The notes beneath the pieces are model-generated. The model was not told the DNA's origin, did not search any database, and saw only the letters and a program-made list of their open reading frames with translations. A stretch of 64,000 bases of DNA from Phaeosaccion multiseriatum (taxonomy: Eukaryota; Ochrophyta, other classes), in NCBI GenBank assembly GCA_965112735.1, contig OZ218962.1, forward strand, positions 992,001 to 1,056,000, written 5' to 3'. Numbering within the stretch: position 1 is the first letter of the stretch; each line of letters begins with the position of its first letter. Below are positions 54,301-64,000 of the stretch, piece by piece. The position numbers were made by a program, and so were the translations under genes.

Positions 54301-57300
54301 TCGTCCTGCAAGGAGCCAACTTTGTGGCTCCGTTGGAGATTGAGGGTTTCCGGTACACGGGCACGGACCAAGCGCAGAGCCGCAATACTATTGTCTGTGA
54401 CGGCTTGAGTGCTCTATACGCGAGCGATGGAAGCATGCAGTTTTTCGGAGGCGTTGAGGGTGACAAGGGAGCGACCGCGAGGATGGACCACGTGTCTGTC
54501 ATGGAGCGAACCGACCCGCGTGACATGCTCGATATAGAGGGAATCAAGGGGCGGGTAGGGACTGTGGACTCGGCCCATGGCCTGTACAAGGCAATGGCGG
54601 ATGCCAACTTCAACTATGGCCCTCGCTTTGAGCGGAATTTACAGATGTTCGCCAATGACGGAGAGGTGCTATCGGTCGTGCGTGCTCTGGACTCGGACCT
54701 GTGTGAGCCTTGGGAGGTAACGGGCTTTGCTCTGCACCCTGCGGTGCTCGACAATGCGACTCACTCACTTTTGCACGCAATCCCACGCCAGTTGCTGAGA
54801 GCGAGGGATGGAGCTCCATTCCTGCCTGTTGGCTTCGACGAGGTGGTCGTTTCTGCACCCATAACGGGAGAGACAGTTTGGGTGCACACAAGGCTCGTCG
54901 AAGTGGAGCCCGGGGGCAACAGCATCAAGTTTGATATCAAGATTGCCGACTTTGATAGCAAGCAGATTCTCGTGGAGATGCGTGGGTTCCGCACTCAGCG
55001 GGCGAGAGGCTTTGCGCGCCCCAATCCGCTTCGTCGGGCGATGTACACGCTGGAATGGCAGACCACTGAGCCGTCTACACAGGAGGAGGCCCCTGGTAGT
55101 GATACTGACCCTGCTGAGGCGGCGGCGCGACCGAAGTGGCTGGTGGTTATTCCGCAGGACGAGGGGGAGCGGGAGACTTCAATCATTGCTGCAGTGCGGC
55201 TCTGTGTTCCGGAGAACGTGCACGTACACGCCCGATATGGGGGGATGGACGGCTCCTGCGATGATGGTGCTTTTCTTCTCGGAGAGGACGAGTGGGCTCG
55301 CGTCTTGTACGTGCTAATTCCCGGAGCTGGCGAAGAAGACGCAGACGGAAACCTGCAAGCACGAGCGGCCTACGCCCTGATGGCTCTACTCAGGAGCCTG
55401 TGTACTGCATCAAGGGTGCCGCTGACGGTTTTGACGAGAGGCGTCCAAAGCGGCGAGGACTGGCGTCACAGCTGGGTGACTGGGCTGGTGCGGACTGCGA
55501 GGGTGGAGCACCCTTCCATGCAGATTGGCGTGGTGGACCTCAGCGGCAAGAAGGCCCAAGACAGCGAACTTGCCTTGGGATTGACCGTCTCTACTGCCAC
55601 AGAAGATGTTTGGGTACGCGACGGACAGTGCTGGGCTCCTCAGCTTGTACGTCAGCCCCTGCAGCTTCCCTTCTCACTGGATTTGAAGGCAAGAGGCAGC
55701 ATTGCAAACGCGTTCGCCCTTCGTGATGATGTGAACCATGGCAAACACCAGCGCCTTGACCCAGTTGGCAGCCATGTGGAGGTGGCAGTGAGGGCTGTTG
55801 GGCTGAACTTCTGGGACGTGCTGAATGTGCTGGACATGTACCCTGGCGATCCTGGAGATCCCTGCTCCGAGTTTGCCGGGGAGGTGATCAGTGTGGGAGC
55901 AAGCTCGCGCTTCCGTGTCGGCGATGCAGTGTTTGGCTTTGCAGACGGAGGATGTTTGCGCAGTCATATGACGACGAGTGATGTGTGTCTGGCCGTGATG
56001 CCGGCCGTACTGAGCTTCGAGCAGGCCGCTGCACTTCCCACCGTGTTCCTCACCGTGAGGAAGGCCCTTGAGGGCCTCAAGGCTGGAGAGAAGGTTTTGA
56101 TTCATGCCGCATCGGGCGGTGTGGGCCTTGCCGCGGTGCAGTATGCTCAGCGGGTGGGCGCAGAGGTGTACGCTACTGCCGGTGCTGCTGCGAAGAATGA
56201 CTTCCTCCGGAGCTTGGGAGTTGAGCACATTGCGTCATCGATAGACGCAGAGGCATTCAAGCAGTCCATGGGTGAGATGAAGGTGGATGTGGTGCTCAAC
56301 TCTCTGAGTGAAGACTACATTCCCTTCTCGTTGGACATGCTACGCGAGGGTGGTACATTCGTCGACATTGGCAGGCGAGGCGTGTGGAGTCACGAACAGA
56401 TGCGCACCGCCCGGCCCGGTATAAGGTACGAGCTGCTGGCATTGGATACTATGATTGAGTCTGACTTCGTAGCTCGTGAGCCAGGCTGGATCAGTGGCGG
56501 GCTGCAGCGTCTTGCTGAAGACTGCATGTCTGGCAATGTGAAGCTCTTACCAACCATACCCTTTGACATGAGGGAGGATACTCAGAAGGCCATGGCATTC
56601 ATGAGCCAAGCGAAGCACATCGGCAAGGTGGTGCTGACCAACCCCTCGTACGGTGTGCCAGTTGTGTCTGATGGCACGTACGTCATCAGCGGCGGTCTGG
56701 GGGCTCTCGGCCTCGTGACTGCTCAGCACCTCACGTCGAGGGGCGCTCGTCACTTGGTGCTGTTGTCGAGGAGTGGAAAGGTCGCCGAGAGCATGACGGA
56801 ACAGTGGCAGCAGCTTCGAAACATTGTGGAGCTGACTATCCATACTCCTACTTGCGATGTTGCTGACGCTGAGGCACTTCGGACTTGTCTGGGGGGTGTA
56901 CTGCCTCTGCTGCCCCCTGTGCGCGGTGTGGTGCATGCTGCCGGGGTGCTGGATGATAAGCTGCTGGGAGAGCAAACGGTGGAGAGCGTGACGAACGTCT
57001 TCCGACCGAAGGTGCAGGGAGCGGTCAACTTGCACGAGCTTTCGTTGGCTTGGGCGAACGAGGAGGGGCGCGCTCCTGGCCTTGACTTCTTCTTTTGCTT
57101 CACATCCATGGCCGGAGTACTCGGCAACGCTGGACAGGCCAACTACGCTGCGGCGAACGCGGCGGTGGATGGGCTGATGCGGCACAGGCGACACCTCGGG
57201 CTCGCAGGGACGTCATTGCAGTGCGGGCCGTGGGCTGACGTTGGTATGGCCGCCCAGCTCGATATCGTTCAAAAGCAGTTGGAGTTGGCGGGTGTGGGCA

Positions 57301-60300
57301 CGGTGTCAGCTGAGCTGGGCATGGCTGCCTTAGATGCCGCTGCGATGCCGTCAGCGTATTTGGGCAATGTGGCCGTTCTGCCGGGGATGGACTGGGCCAA
57401 GTTTGCAGACAGCATGGGTGCGTCCCGCGGCTCGTTCCTGCTGTCAGGGCTTGTCTCAACAGCAGCAGGCGCATCAAGCAACACCAAAATCAACAATGAA
57501 GTGCGCGAGGCGCTCTTGAGACTGCCCCCTGGCGAGCGACAGCAATCAGTGCGACTGGCGGTGCTTGATATGGCCAAGGACCTACTTGGAGAGGGTGCCG
57601 AAGAGCTGGATGCGAACACGCCTTTGATGGAAGCTGGTCTTGACTCTTTGTCAACAGTGGAGCTGCGCGGCCGGCTACAGGCTCGCTTTGGGGCTGTAGT
57701 GACCACTGACGTGCTCTTCGCGTATCCCACGGTAGCGGCGCTGGCAGTGTGGATCGAAGCGGAGGTGCTTGGCGAAGTAGAGGAACCCTCTAGCAGTCGC
57801 TCTGCGGCGATCGCTGCTGAAGCGCACCGCACTGACTCAAGGGCGCCGCTGGCCGTCGTCGGGATCGCCTGTCGCTTCCCTGGAGGGGTTAAGAACCCCG
57901 AGGACTTCTGGGCTATGCTCTGTGCAGGGACAGACTGTATTGGAGCCAGCCCTGTTGGTCGCTGGGCCGATGATGGTCAGAAGCAGTGGCAAGGGGGCTT
58001 CATTGATGGAGTGGAGGCTTTTGATAACACCTTCTTCGGCATCTCTGCGGCCGAGGCGGGTGCCATGGACCCGCATCAGCGCGTCATGCTGGAGGTGGGG
58101 TACGAGGCTCTGTACAGGGCGGGATACCGCAAGGACACACTACATGGCAGCAACACAGGTGTGTTCGTGGGTGCGTCCGGCAGCGACTGGAGCTCAATGG
58201 TAGACGATTCGAACAAGGGTGCGTACTCCGGCCTGGGCATGTCCAATGCGAGTCTGGCAAATCGGATGTCTTACGTGCTGGGCCTTGGAGGGCCGAGCAT
58301 GAGTGTAGACACGATGTGCTCGTCGTCTTTGGTGGCACTGGAGGGGGCCTGCAGTAGCTTGCGACTGGGGAAGTGTGACATCGCCTTGGTGGGAGGCGTC
58401 AACTTACTGCTGGGTACACAGACGTTCGAGACCGTCGCCGCAGGAGGTTTCCTGAGTCCTGACTGGTAAGTCCGTGTCTCTTCTGTGTCGATGGGAGCTT
58501 GTTCTTGGGGCCGGTATGAGAGCCAGATCACAAGGCCGAAGCTGTTTGAAAGGCCCCTGTTGCTGATGGATTACCTCTTCTCTATTCTTCACTTTTGCGA
58601 ACCCACAATTCCTCATGGTCAGGCGCTGCAAGACGTTCGACGCTGCGGCCAACGGTTATGTTCGAGGTGAGGGCTGCGGCGCCGTGGTGCTGAAGCGACT
58701 CGACGATGCACAGACCAATGGCGACCACATCCTCGCTGTCGTCAATGGCTGCGCTGCAAACCACAACGGGAGAAGTTTGCGCTACACTGCCCCGAGCCCT
58801 TCTGCTCAGCAGCGTCTGATGGAGCAGGCACTGGCGGAGGCCGGCTTGAACGGTCATGAGGTTGATTACGTGGAGGCACACGGCACCGGGACTTCTCTCG
58901 GCGACCCCATCGAGATGAGTGCTTTGAGGGCCGTGTATGGCCATGGCCGCGAGGAAGCTCGGCCCCTGGTGGTTGGGGCGGTGAAGACCAATATCGGGCA
59001 TCTAGAGGCTGCGTCCGGAATCGCTGGCTTCATCAAAGCTCTGCTGGTCCTTCAGCATGGATCTGCTCCCCCAAATCTCCATATGAGGAAGCTCAATCCG
59101 GAGCTTCGTTTGGATGGCTTTCCGGTGACTTTGCCGTCTACCATGGTGCCACTAAGTGCCAGGGACGGGGAGAGGCGCACTGCTGCTGTCAGCTCCTTCG
59201 GCGCGGGAGGAGCCAACGTCCATGCGGTGCTTAGCAGCTTCGGGCCGACGATGGTAGAGGAGAGCGAGAGCGAAGCCTTGCTGCAGCTTGATGGGCAGCA
59301 AAGCAAGGAGAGTTCGCCGGTGACATTCTTGTTCACAGGACAGGGTTCGCAGTACGTGGGCATGGGCAGGGAGCTGTACGAGAAGGAGGGCGTATTCCGC
59401 GAGTGCGTGCAGCAGTGCAGCACGCTGCTCATGGAGCGGGCCTGGCTGGACAAGTCTGTGGTGGAGCTCATGTACCCTGCCGCCGCTGAGGATGGGAAGG
59501 AGGAGGAGGAGGAGGAGGAGGAGGAGGAGGAGGAGGAGGAGGAGACTGCACAAGCGCTGCTGAAGGAGGCACGCTACTGTCAGCCGTGCCTGTTTGTGCT
59601 GGAGTACGCCCTGTGTGAGCTGTGGAAGTCGGAGGGCGTGGAGCCGTCCATGGTGATGGGCCACAGTCTGGGCGAGGTAGTGGCGGCGTGCGTGGCCGGT
59701 GTCATGTCGCTGGAGGACGGGCTGATGCTGTCCGCCAAGAGAGGAGCCGCCATGCAGGCCTGCCCCGAGGGGGATGGCGTGATGTTCGCAGTGAGGGCAG
59801 GCAAGGAGGCTACTTTGGCAAACATCGACGCTGCGGGGGGGGCAGGCGAGGTGGTGCTGGCGTCGTCGAATGGACCGAGCGCGAGCGTGATCTCTGGAGC
59901 GCGCAGTGCTGTGGGCAAGGTGGTAGAGATGCTCACGGCGGATGGGGTGGGCTGCAAGGCCCTGGAGGTGTCGCACGCTTTCCACTCTCCTCTGATGGAG
60001 CCCGCTGTACATGCGCTGGAGGAGGTTCTGAGGCAGGTGTCATTCAGCACCCCACGCATTCCCCTGGTGTCCAACGTGACGGGTGAGGTGGTGAGAGGGG
60101 AGGAGGTGACGCAGGCGACGTATTGGGTGCAACACATGCTGTCGCCAGTGCTGTTCGCAGAAGGCATCCACACGCTGGTGGAGCACTGGATGGGAGACGG
60201 GAGGGGGGCTGACCTGAGCATTGTTGAGGTGGGCCCCAGCCCTGTGCTGAGCAGCATGGGAGCCAAGTGCGAACGTCGCGAGGGGCTGGTCTGGATCTCC

Positions 60301-63300
60301 TCCCTCACGCGCGGGAAGAGCTCCGAGGATTCGTTTGGAGCAGCTCTGGGCAGTGTAACGGGGCCGGAGCATCTTGAGCTTTATCCGACTCGCCGATCAT
60401 TTCCTTGGTACAAGCCTCCGTTGGCGCTTATGCCAAGTGGTGAGGTGGTCCAAGAGGGAGACGGAATGCGGCTCGCCAGCCCCTTCTCCCCTCACCTCAA
60501 GGACCTTCTCAAGGACCATGCCGTCAACAATATGGTGATCGTTCCGGGGGTGACGTACATTGAAGTGGGTGTCGTCGCTGCTCTAGGAGGAAGACAGCTC
60601 GGGGTGGAGCAGCAGGTAGTCCTGCAAGAAGCCAGCTTTGTTGTTCCACTGGAGATTGAGGGTTTCCAACAGGCCGGCACGGACCAGGCCCAGAGCCGCC
60701 ATACAATGGTCTGTGCCGGGATGAGTGCCCTTCTCGCGGCAGATGGAAGCATGCAGTTCTTCGGAGGTGCCACGGGCGACAAGGGCACCACGGCAAGAAT
60801 GAAGCACGCGTCTGTCATAGAGCGAAGCTCGGTGCGTGTTTCGCTGCACGTGGAATCCATTCGAGCTAGAGTTGGCGAGCATGACGTATCGAGTGGGCTC
60901 TACAAGTCTTTCGCAGACGCCGGCTTCCAGTACGGCCCCCGCTTTCAGCGGACCCGCCACATGTACGGAGGGGACGGAGAGGTTCTGTCGGTCGTGTGTG
61001 CCATGGATGAGGAGCTGTGCGAGCCGTGGGAGATGAAGGGCTTTGTTCTGCACCCCGCGGTGCTGGACAATGCTACCCATACCATCATGCAAGCGCTGCC
61101 AAGGAAGCTGCTCAAGGAGGGGGGGGACTCTCCATTCCTACCTGCAGGCTTTGACGAGGTGGTCGTTTCCGCCTCCATGACGGGAAAGAACGTGTGGGTG
61201 CACACGAAGCTGAGTGAGGTCCAGTCAGTGGCGGACAGCGTCAAGTTTGACATCCGCATTGCAGACTTTGACAGCAAAGAGGTGCTTGTGGAGATGCGGG
61301 GCTTCCGCGTGCAGCGAGCGAGGGGCTTTGTGCGTGTCAGTCCCGTTCGTCGTGCAATGTACGCATTGGAGTGGCAGGCCGCTAAACCGTCTACACAGGA
61401 GGAGGCCCCTGGTAGTGATAATGACCCTGCTGAGGCGGCCGTGCCACAGAGGTGGCTGGTGGTTATTCCACAGGACGAGAGGGAGGAAGAGATTTCAATC
61501 GTTGCTGCAGTGCGGCGCTGTGTTCCGGAGAACGTGCACGTACACACTCGATATGGGGGGATGGACGCCTCCGGGGATGATGGTGCTCTTCTTCTTGGAC
61601 AGGACGATTGGACACGAGTCTTGTACGTGCCGATCTCTGGGGATGGCGAAGAAAACGTAGACGGGGGTCAGCAAGCACGAGCGGCCTACGCTCTGTTATC
61701 GCTACTCAGGACCATGTCCACTGCGTCGAATGTGCCGCTGACGGTCTTGACGAGGGGCGTCCAAAGCGGCGAGGACTGGCGTGACAGCTGGGTGACAGGT
61801 CTGGTGCGGACCGCGAAGATGGAGCACCCCTCCATGCAGATTGGTGTGGTGGACCTGAGCGACAAGAAGGTCCAAGACAGCGAGCTTGCCTTAGGCTTGG
61901 CCTTCCCTACTGCCACAGAAGATGTTTGGGTACGAGATAGGCAGTGCTGGACGCCTCAGCTTGTACATCAGCCCCTGCAGCTTCCTTTCGTGCTTGACTT
62001 GAAGGCAAGAGGCAGCATTGTGAACGCTTTCGCCCTTCGTGACGATACGAGCGTTGGTAAGCATCAGTCCCTCGACCCAGCAGCTGGCAGCTCCGTAGAG
62101 GTGGCAGTGAGGGCCGTTGGGCTGAACTTCCGGGACGTGCTGAATGTGCTGGATATGTACCCTGGAGATCCTGGAGATCCTTGCTCCGAGTTTGCCGGGG
62201 AGGTGGTCAGTGTGGGAGCAAGCTCGCGCTTCCGTGTCGGTGATGCAGTGTTTGGCTTTGCGGACGGAGGATGCTTGCGCAGTCATATGACGACGAGTGA
62301 TGTGTGTCTGGCCGTGATGCCGGCTGTGCTGAGCTTCGAGCAGGCCGCTGCACTTCCCACCGTGTTCCTCACCGTGAGGAAGGCCCTTGAGGGCCTCAAG
62401 GCTGGAGAGAAGGTACTGATTCACGCCGCGTCTGACGGTGTGGGCCTTGCCGCCGTCCAGTATGCTCAGCGGATCGGCGCAGAGGTGTACGCCACTGCTG
62501 GTGCTGCTGTGAAGCATGACTTCCTCCGGAGCTTGGGAGTTGAGCACATTGCGTCTTCAAGAGACGCAGAGGCGTTCAAGCAGTCCATGGGGGAGATGAA
62601 GGTGGATGTGGTGCTCAACTCTCTGAGTGAAGACTACATTCCCTTCTCGCTGGCCATGCTAAGCCAGGGTGGTACATTCGTCGAGATTGGCAAGCGAGGC
62701 GTGTGGAATCACGACGAGATGCGCACCGCCCGGCCCGATGTGAGGTACGAGCTGCTGGCACTGGACAGCATGATTGAGTCTGACTTGTCGGCGGGTGAGC
62801 CGGGCTGGATAAGCGACGAGCTGCAGCATCTGGCTGAGGACTGCATGTCTGGCAATGTGAAGCCCTTACCAACCATACCCTTTGACATGAGGGAGGATAC
62901 TCAGAAGGCCATGGTACTCATGCACCAAGCGAAGCACATCGGCAAGGTGGTGCTGACCAACCCCTTGTATGGTGTACCAGTGGTGTCCGATGGCACGTAC
63001 GTCATCAGCGGCGGTCTGGGGGCTCTCGGCCTCGTGACTGCTCAGCACCTCGCGTCGAGGGGCGCTCGTCACCTTGTGCTGCTGTCGAGGAGTGGGAAGG
63101 TCGCCGAGAGCATGACAGAACAGTGGCAGCAGCTTCAGAACAAGGTGGAGCTGATCCATACTCCTACTTGTGATGTTGCTGATGCTGAGGCACTTCGGAC
63201 TTGCCTGGGGGGCGTGCTGCCCCTGCTGCCCCCTGTGCGCGGCGTGGTGCATGCTGCCGGGGTGTTGGATGATAAGCTGATGGGAGAGCAGACGGCGGAG

Positions 63301-64000
63301 AGCGTGACGAACGTCTTCCGACCGAAGGTGCAGGGAGCGGTCAACTTGCACGAGCTTTCTTTGAGTTGGTCGAGGGAGGAGGATCACGCCTCAAGCCTGG
63401 ATTTCTGTGTGCTTCACATCCATGGCTGGAGTACTGGGCAACGCTGGACAGGCCAACTACGCTGCGGCGAACGCGGCTGTGGATGGTTTGATGCGGCACA
63501 GGCGACACCTCGGCCTCGCAGGGATGTCATTGCAGTGGGGACCGTGGGCTGACGTTGGTATGGCCGCCCAGCTCGACAGTGCGGTCCAAAAGCAGTTTGA
63601 GCTTGCGGGAGTGGGCACGGTGTCAGCTGAGCTGGGTATGGCTGCCTTAGATGCCGCTGTGATGTCGTCAGCGTCTTCAGCGTCTTTGGGTGATGTGTCC
63701 ATCCTGCCTGGGATGGACTGGGCCATGTATGGGAAGGCCACGAGAGGTGGGCGTGTTCACATGCTCGAAGGGCTTTTGGGCGATGTAAAGGGGGATCTGA
63801 AAGCAGGAGAAGGAAATTCGGAGCTACATGAGGAGTTGTTGGACCTGCCACCGGTGGCGCGCCAGGCGATGGTCGTGAACAAGGTGAAGCAGGTTGTGGC
63901 GCACTGCATTGGAGACGAAGGTGGTCTGATTCATGATTCCACGCTCCTCATGGAGGCCGGTGTGGACTCGTTGGCTTCGGTGGAGATTGTCAACCGACTC
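33386..64000 (+). CDS. Giant modular type I polyketide synthase (3' end beyond right edge)
   Basis: Assembles a polyketide from malonyl units on ACP-tethered intermediates. Exons: 33386-33699, 34028-34176, 34281-34355, 34491-34838, 35371-35880, 36145-37267, 37430-38201, 38354-43614, 43722-48770, 48935-53194, 53348-58465, 58623-64000; all introns GT-AG, phases consistent. About 9,450 codons are present with no thioesterase yet. Domains: KS(Cys to Ser)-ACP, KS-AT-DH-ER-KR-ACP, KS-DH-ER-KR-ACP, KS-AT-KR-ACP, KS-DH-ER-KR-ACP, KS-AT-DH-ER-KR-ACP. The ATG at 33386 is the first in frame before KS1, with about 66 disordered residues between; an extra upstream exon is possible. The frame is broken by a 2-nt deficit near 63406. 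No signal peptide was seen. The product is unknown; malonyl-derived and mostly reduced by inference. Confidence 0.93.
34955..35225. repeat. (GAGAGG)n purine tract in PKS intron 34839-35370
   Basis: Purine-only on the sense (plus) strand on the donor side of the intron. It is one of only two repeat-bearing PKS introns. Confidence 0.9.
35916..36016. repeat. (ACTC)n tract in PKS intron 35881-36144
   Basis: Pyrimidine-rich on the sense strand. Same tetranucleotide family as the TGAG satellites of the dynein introns, in the opposite orientation. Confidence 0.9.
36648..42930 (+). other. PKS module 2: KS-AT-DH-ER-KR-ACP
   Basis: KS2 has active Cys 37119-37121 (DTLCSSS). The AT starts at FLFTGQGSQ (about 38140), is split by intron 38202-38353, has nucleophile Ser 38585-38587 (GHSLGE) and HAFH at 38894-38905, the malonyl-type signature. 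DH has His 39425-39427 (HxxxGxxxxP intact) and Asp 39977-39979 (HPAVLDN). ER spans about 40830-41800, with GLNFRDVL and HAASGGVGLVA. KR has SGGLGALGL, the LDD motif of B-type KRs and Tyr 42290-42292. ACP Ser is 42800-42802. All catalytic residues are present, so it should add a fully reduced two-carbon unit. Confidence 0.92.
37268..37429 (+). other. PKS KS2 intron, length divisible by three and free of stops
   Basis: Donor TG|GTACGT and acceptor AAG|GCGC restore DWRCKTFDA, the sequence found in all sister modules. Its 162 nt can also be read through in frame. Confidence 0.85.
42984..48090 (+). other. PKS module 3: KS-DH-ER-KR-ACP, no AT
   Basis: KS3 has Cys 43466-43468 (DTACSSS) and is split by intron 43615-43721. 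After NAHVLLRSYG only about 30 residues separate it from FPNRVAFPWY, the segment that precedes DH in the other modules, so the AT is cleanly absent. DH has His 44548-44550 with HxxxGxxxxP intact. ER is about 45985-46955. KR has LDD and Tyr 47443-47445. ACP Ser is 47959-47961. ER-KR is nearly identical in DNA to module 2. The extender must come from another AT, in trans or from a neighbouring module. Confidence 0.92.
48139..52490 (+). other. PKS module 4: KS-AT-KR-ACP
   Basis: KS4 has Cys 48622-48624 and is split by intron 48771-48934. AT (about 49602-50640) has Ser 49914-49916 (GHSLGE) and HAFH at 50223-50234, the malonyl type. There is no DH or ER; a KR structural half (about 50720-51300) leads to the catalytic KR at 51390-51990. 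It has SGGLGGLGL, Ser of SYSSTSALLG and Tyr 51861-51863 (SAYAGANA). It lacks the LDD motif (HAAGVTGAKG). ACP Ser is 52371-52373. Expected outcome is a beta-hydroxyl. Confidence 0.92.
52567..57770 (+). other. PKS module 5: KS-DH-ER-KR-ACP, no AT
   Basis: KS5 has Cys 53046-53048 in QTACSSS (Gln replaces the usual Asp) and is split by intron 53195-53347. No AT lies between NAHAVLSG and YSTRQAFRWF. DH has His 54201-54203 but reads HAVNNVVIIP, Asn for the motif Gly. ER (about 55675-56640) reads GLNFWDVL where the others have GLNFRDVL; its GGVGLAA is intact. KR has LDD and Tyr 57144-57146. ACP Ser is 57645-57647. Probably fully reducing, with DH and ER activity less certain. Confidence 0.9.
57838..64000 (+). 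other. PKS module 6: KS-AT-DH-ER-KR-ACP with frameshift (partial)
   Basis: KS6 has Cys 58317-58319 (DTMCSSS) and is split by intron 58466-58622. AT has Ser 59665-59667, HAFH, and a 15-Glu run at 59500-59544. DH has His 60517-60519 (HAVNNMVIVP). ER (about 61975-62960) has HAASDGVGLAA, Asp for the first Gly of the NADPH motif (codon 62434-62436). KR starts near 62995. The frame is lost near 63406, where module 5 has two more nucleotides. The KR core (Tyr 63458-63460) and ACP (Ser 63968-63970) continue in the shifted frame to the window end. Confidence 0.88.
59500..59544 (+). repeat. (GAG)15 microsatellite coding poly-Glu inside AT6
   Basis: Fifteen Glu codons where the otherwise near-identical AT4 has three Glu and a Lys. 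Confidence 0.95.

Noticed and set aside
63406-63470. A small intron to explain the module 6 frame change
   Set aside because: Any GT-AG pair I could place here would remove part of the conserved KR core. A two-base deletion relative to module 5 explains it simply.
35371-64000. Possibility that each long open frame is a separate PKS gene
   Set aside because: Frame ends fall inside KS domains at consensus splice donors, and joining them restores continuous KS sequence every time.

Overview
The window is nuclear DNA of a eukaryote, most likely a flagellated alga with a complex (secondary) plastid. The evidence is spliceosomal GT-AG introns throughout, an axonemal dynein heavy chain, a signal-peptide-bearing pseudouridine synthase that may be plastid-targeted, and a giant type I modular polyketide synthase (PKS) of a kind known from haptophytes, dinoflagellates, chromerids and some heterokonts. 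The exact lineage cannot be fixed from sequence alone. No tRNA, rRNA or CRISPR was seen.

Region 1 (221-28,743, minus strand) is one inner-arm type dynein heavy chain gene. I could thread 43 exons and 42 introns in a single consistent frame: 11,034 nt, 3,678 residues. It runs from an ATG at 28,743 through tail, linker, AAA1, AAA2, AAA3, AAA4, stalk coil 1, the microtubule-binding domain and the start of stalk coil 2. AAA5, AAA6 and the C-terminus lie beyond the left edge. Its introns are packed with microsatellites whose strand follows the direction of transcription: G-rich after the donor, C-rich before the acceptor.

Region 2 (29,082-31,495, minus strand) is a two-exon RluA-family pseudouridine synthase, 668 aa. 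Region 3 (31,496-33,385) is the divergent intergenic space between it and the PKS. It holds a pure (GGA)n tract and an exact 22-bp inverted repeat.

Region 4 (33,386-64,000, plus strand, open at the right edge) is one PKS gene of at least about 9,450 codons. Domain order is KS1(Cys to Ser)-ACP / KS2-AT-DH-ER-KR-ACP / KS3-DH-ER-KR-ACP / KS4-AT-KR-ACP / KS5-DH-ER-KR-ACP / KS6-AT-DH-ER-KR-ACP. AT domains occur only in modules 2, 4 and 6. All three carry the HAFH signature associated with malonyl-CoA. KS2-KS6 share an intron at one identical site; KS1 has a different intron set. Module 6 has a 2-nt frameshift in KR and an altered NADPH motif in ER. If all domains work, the product would be a largely saturated malonate-derived chain with a hydroxyl set by module 4.
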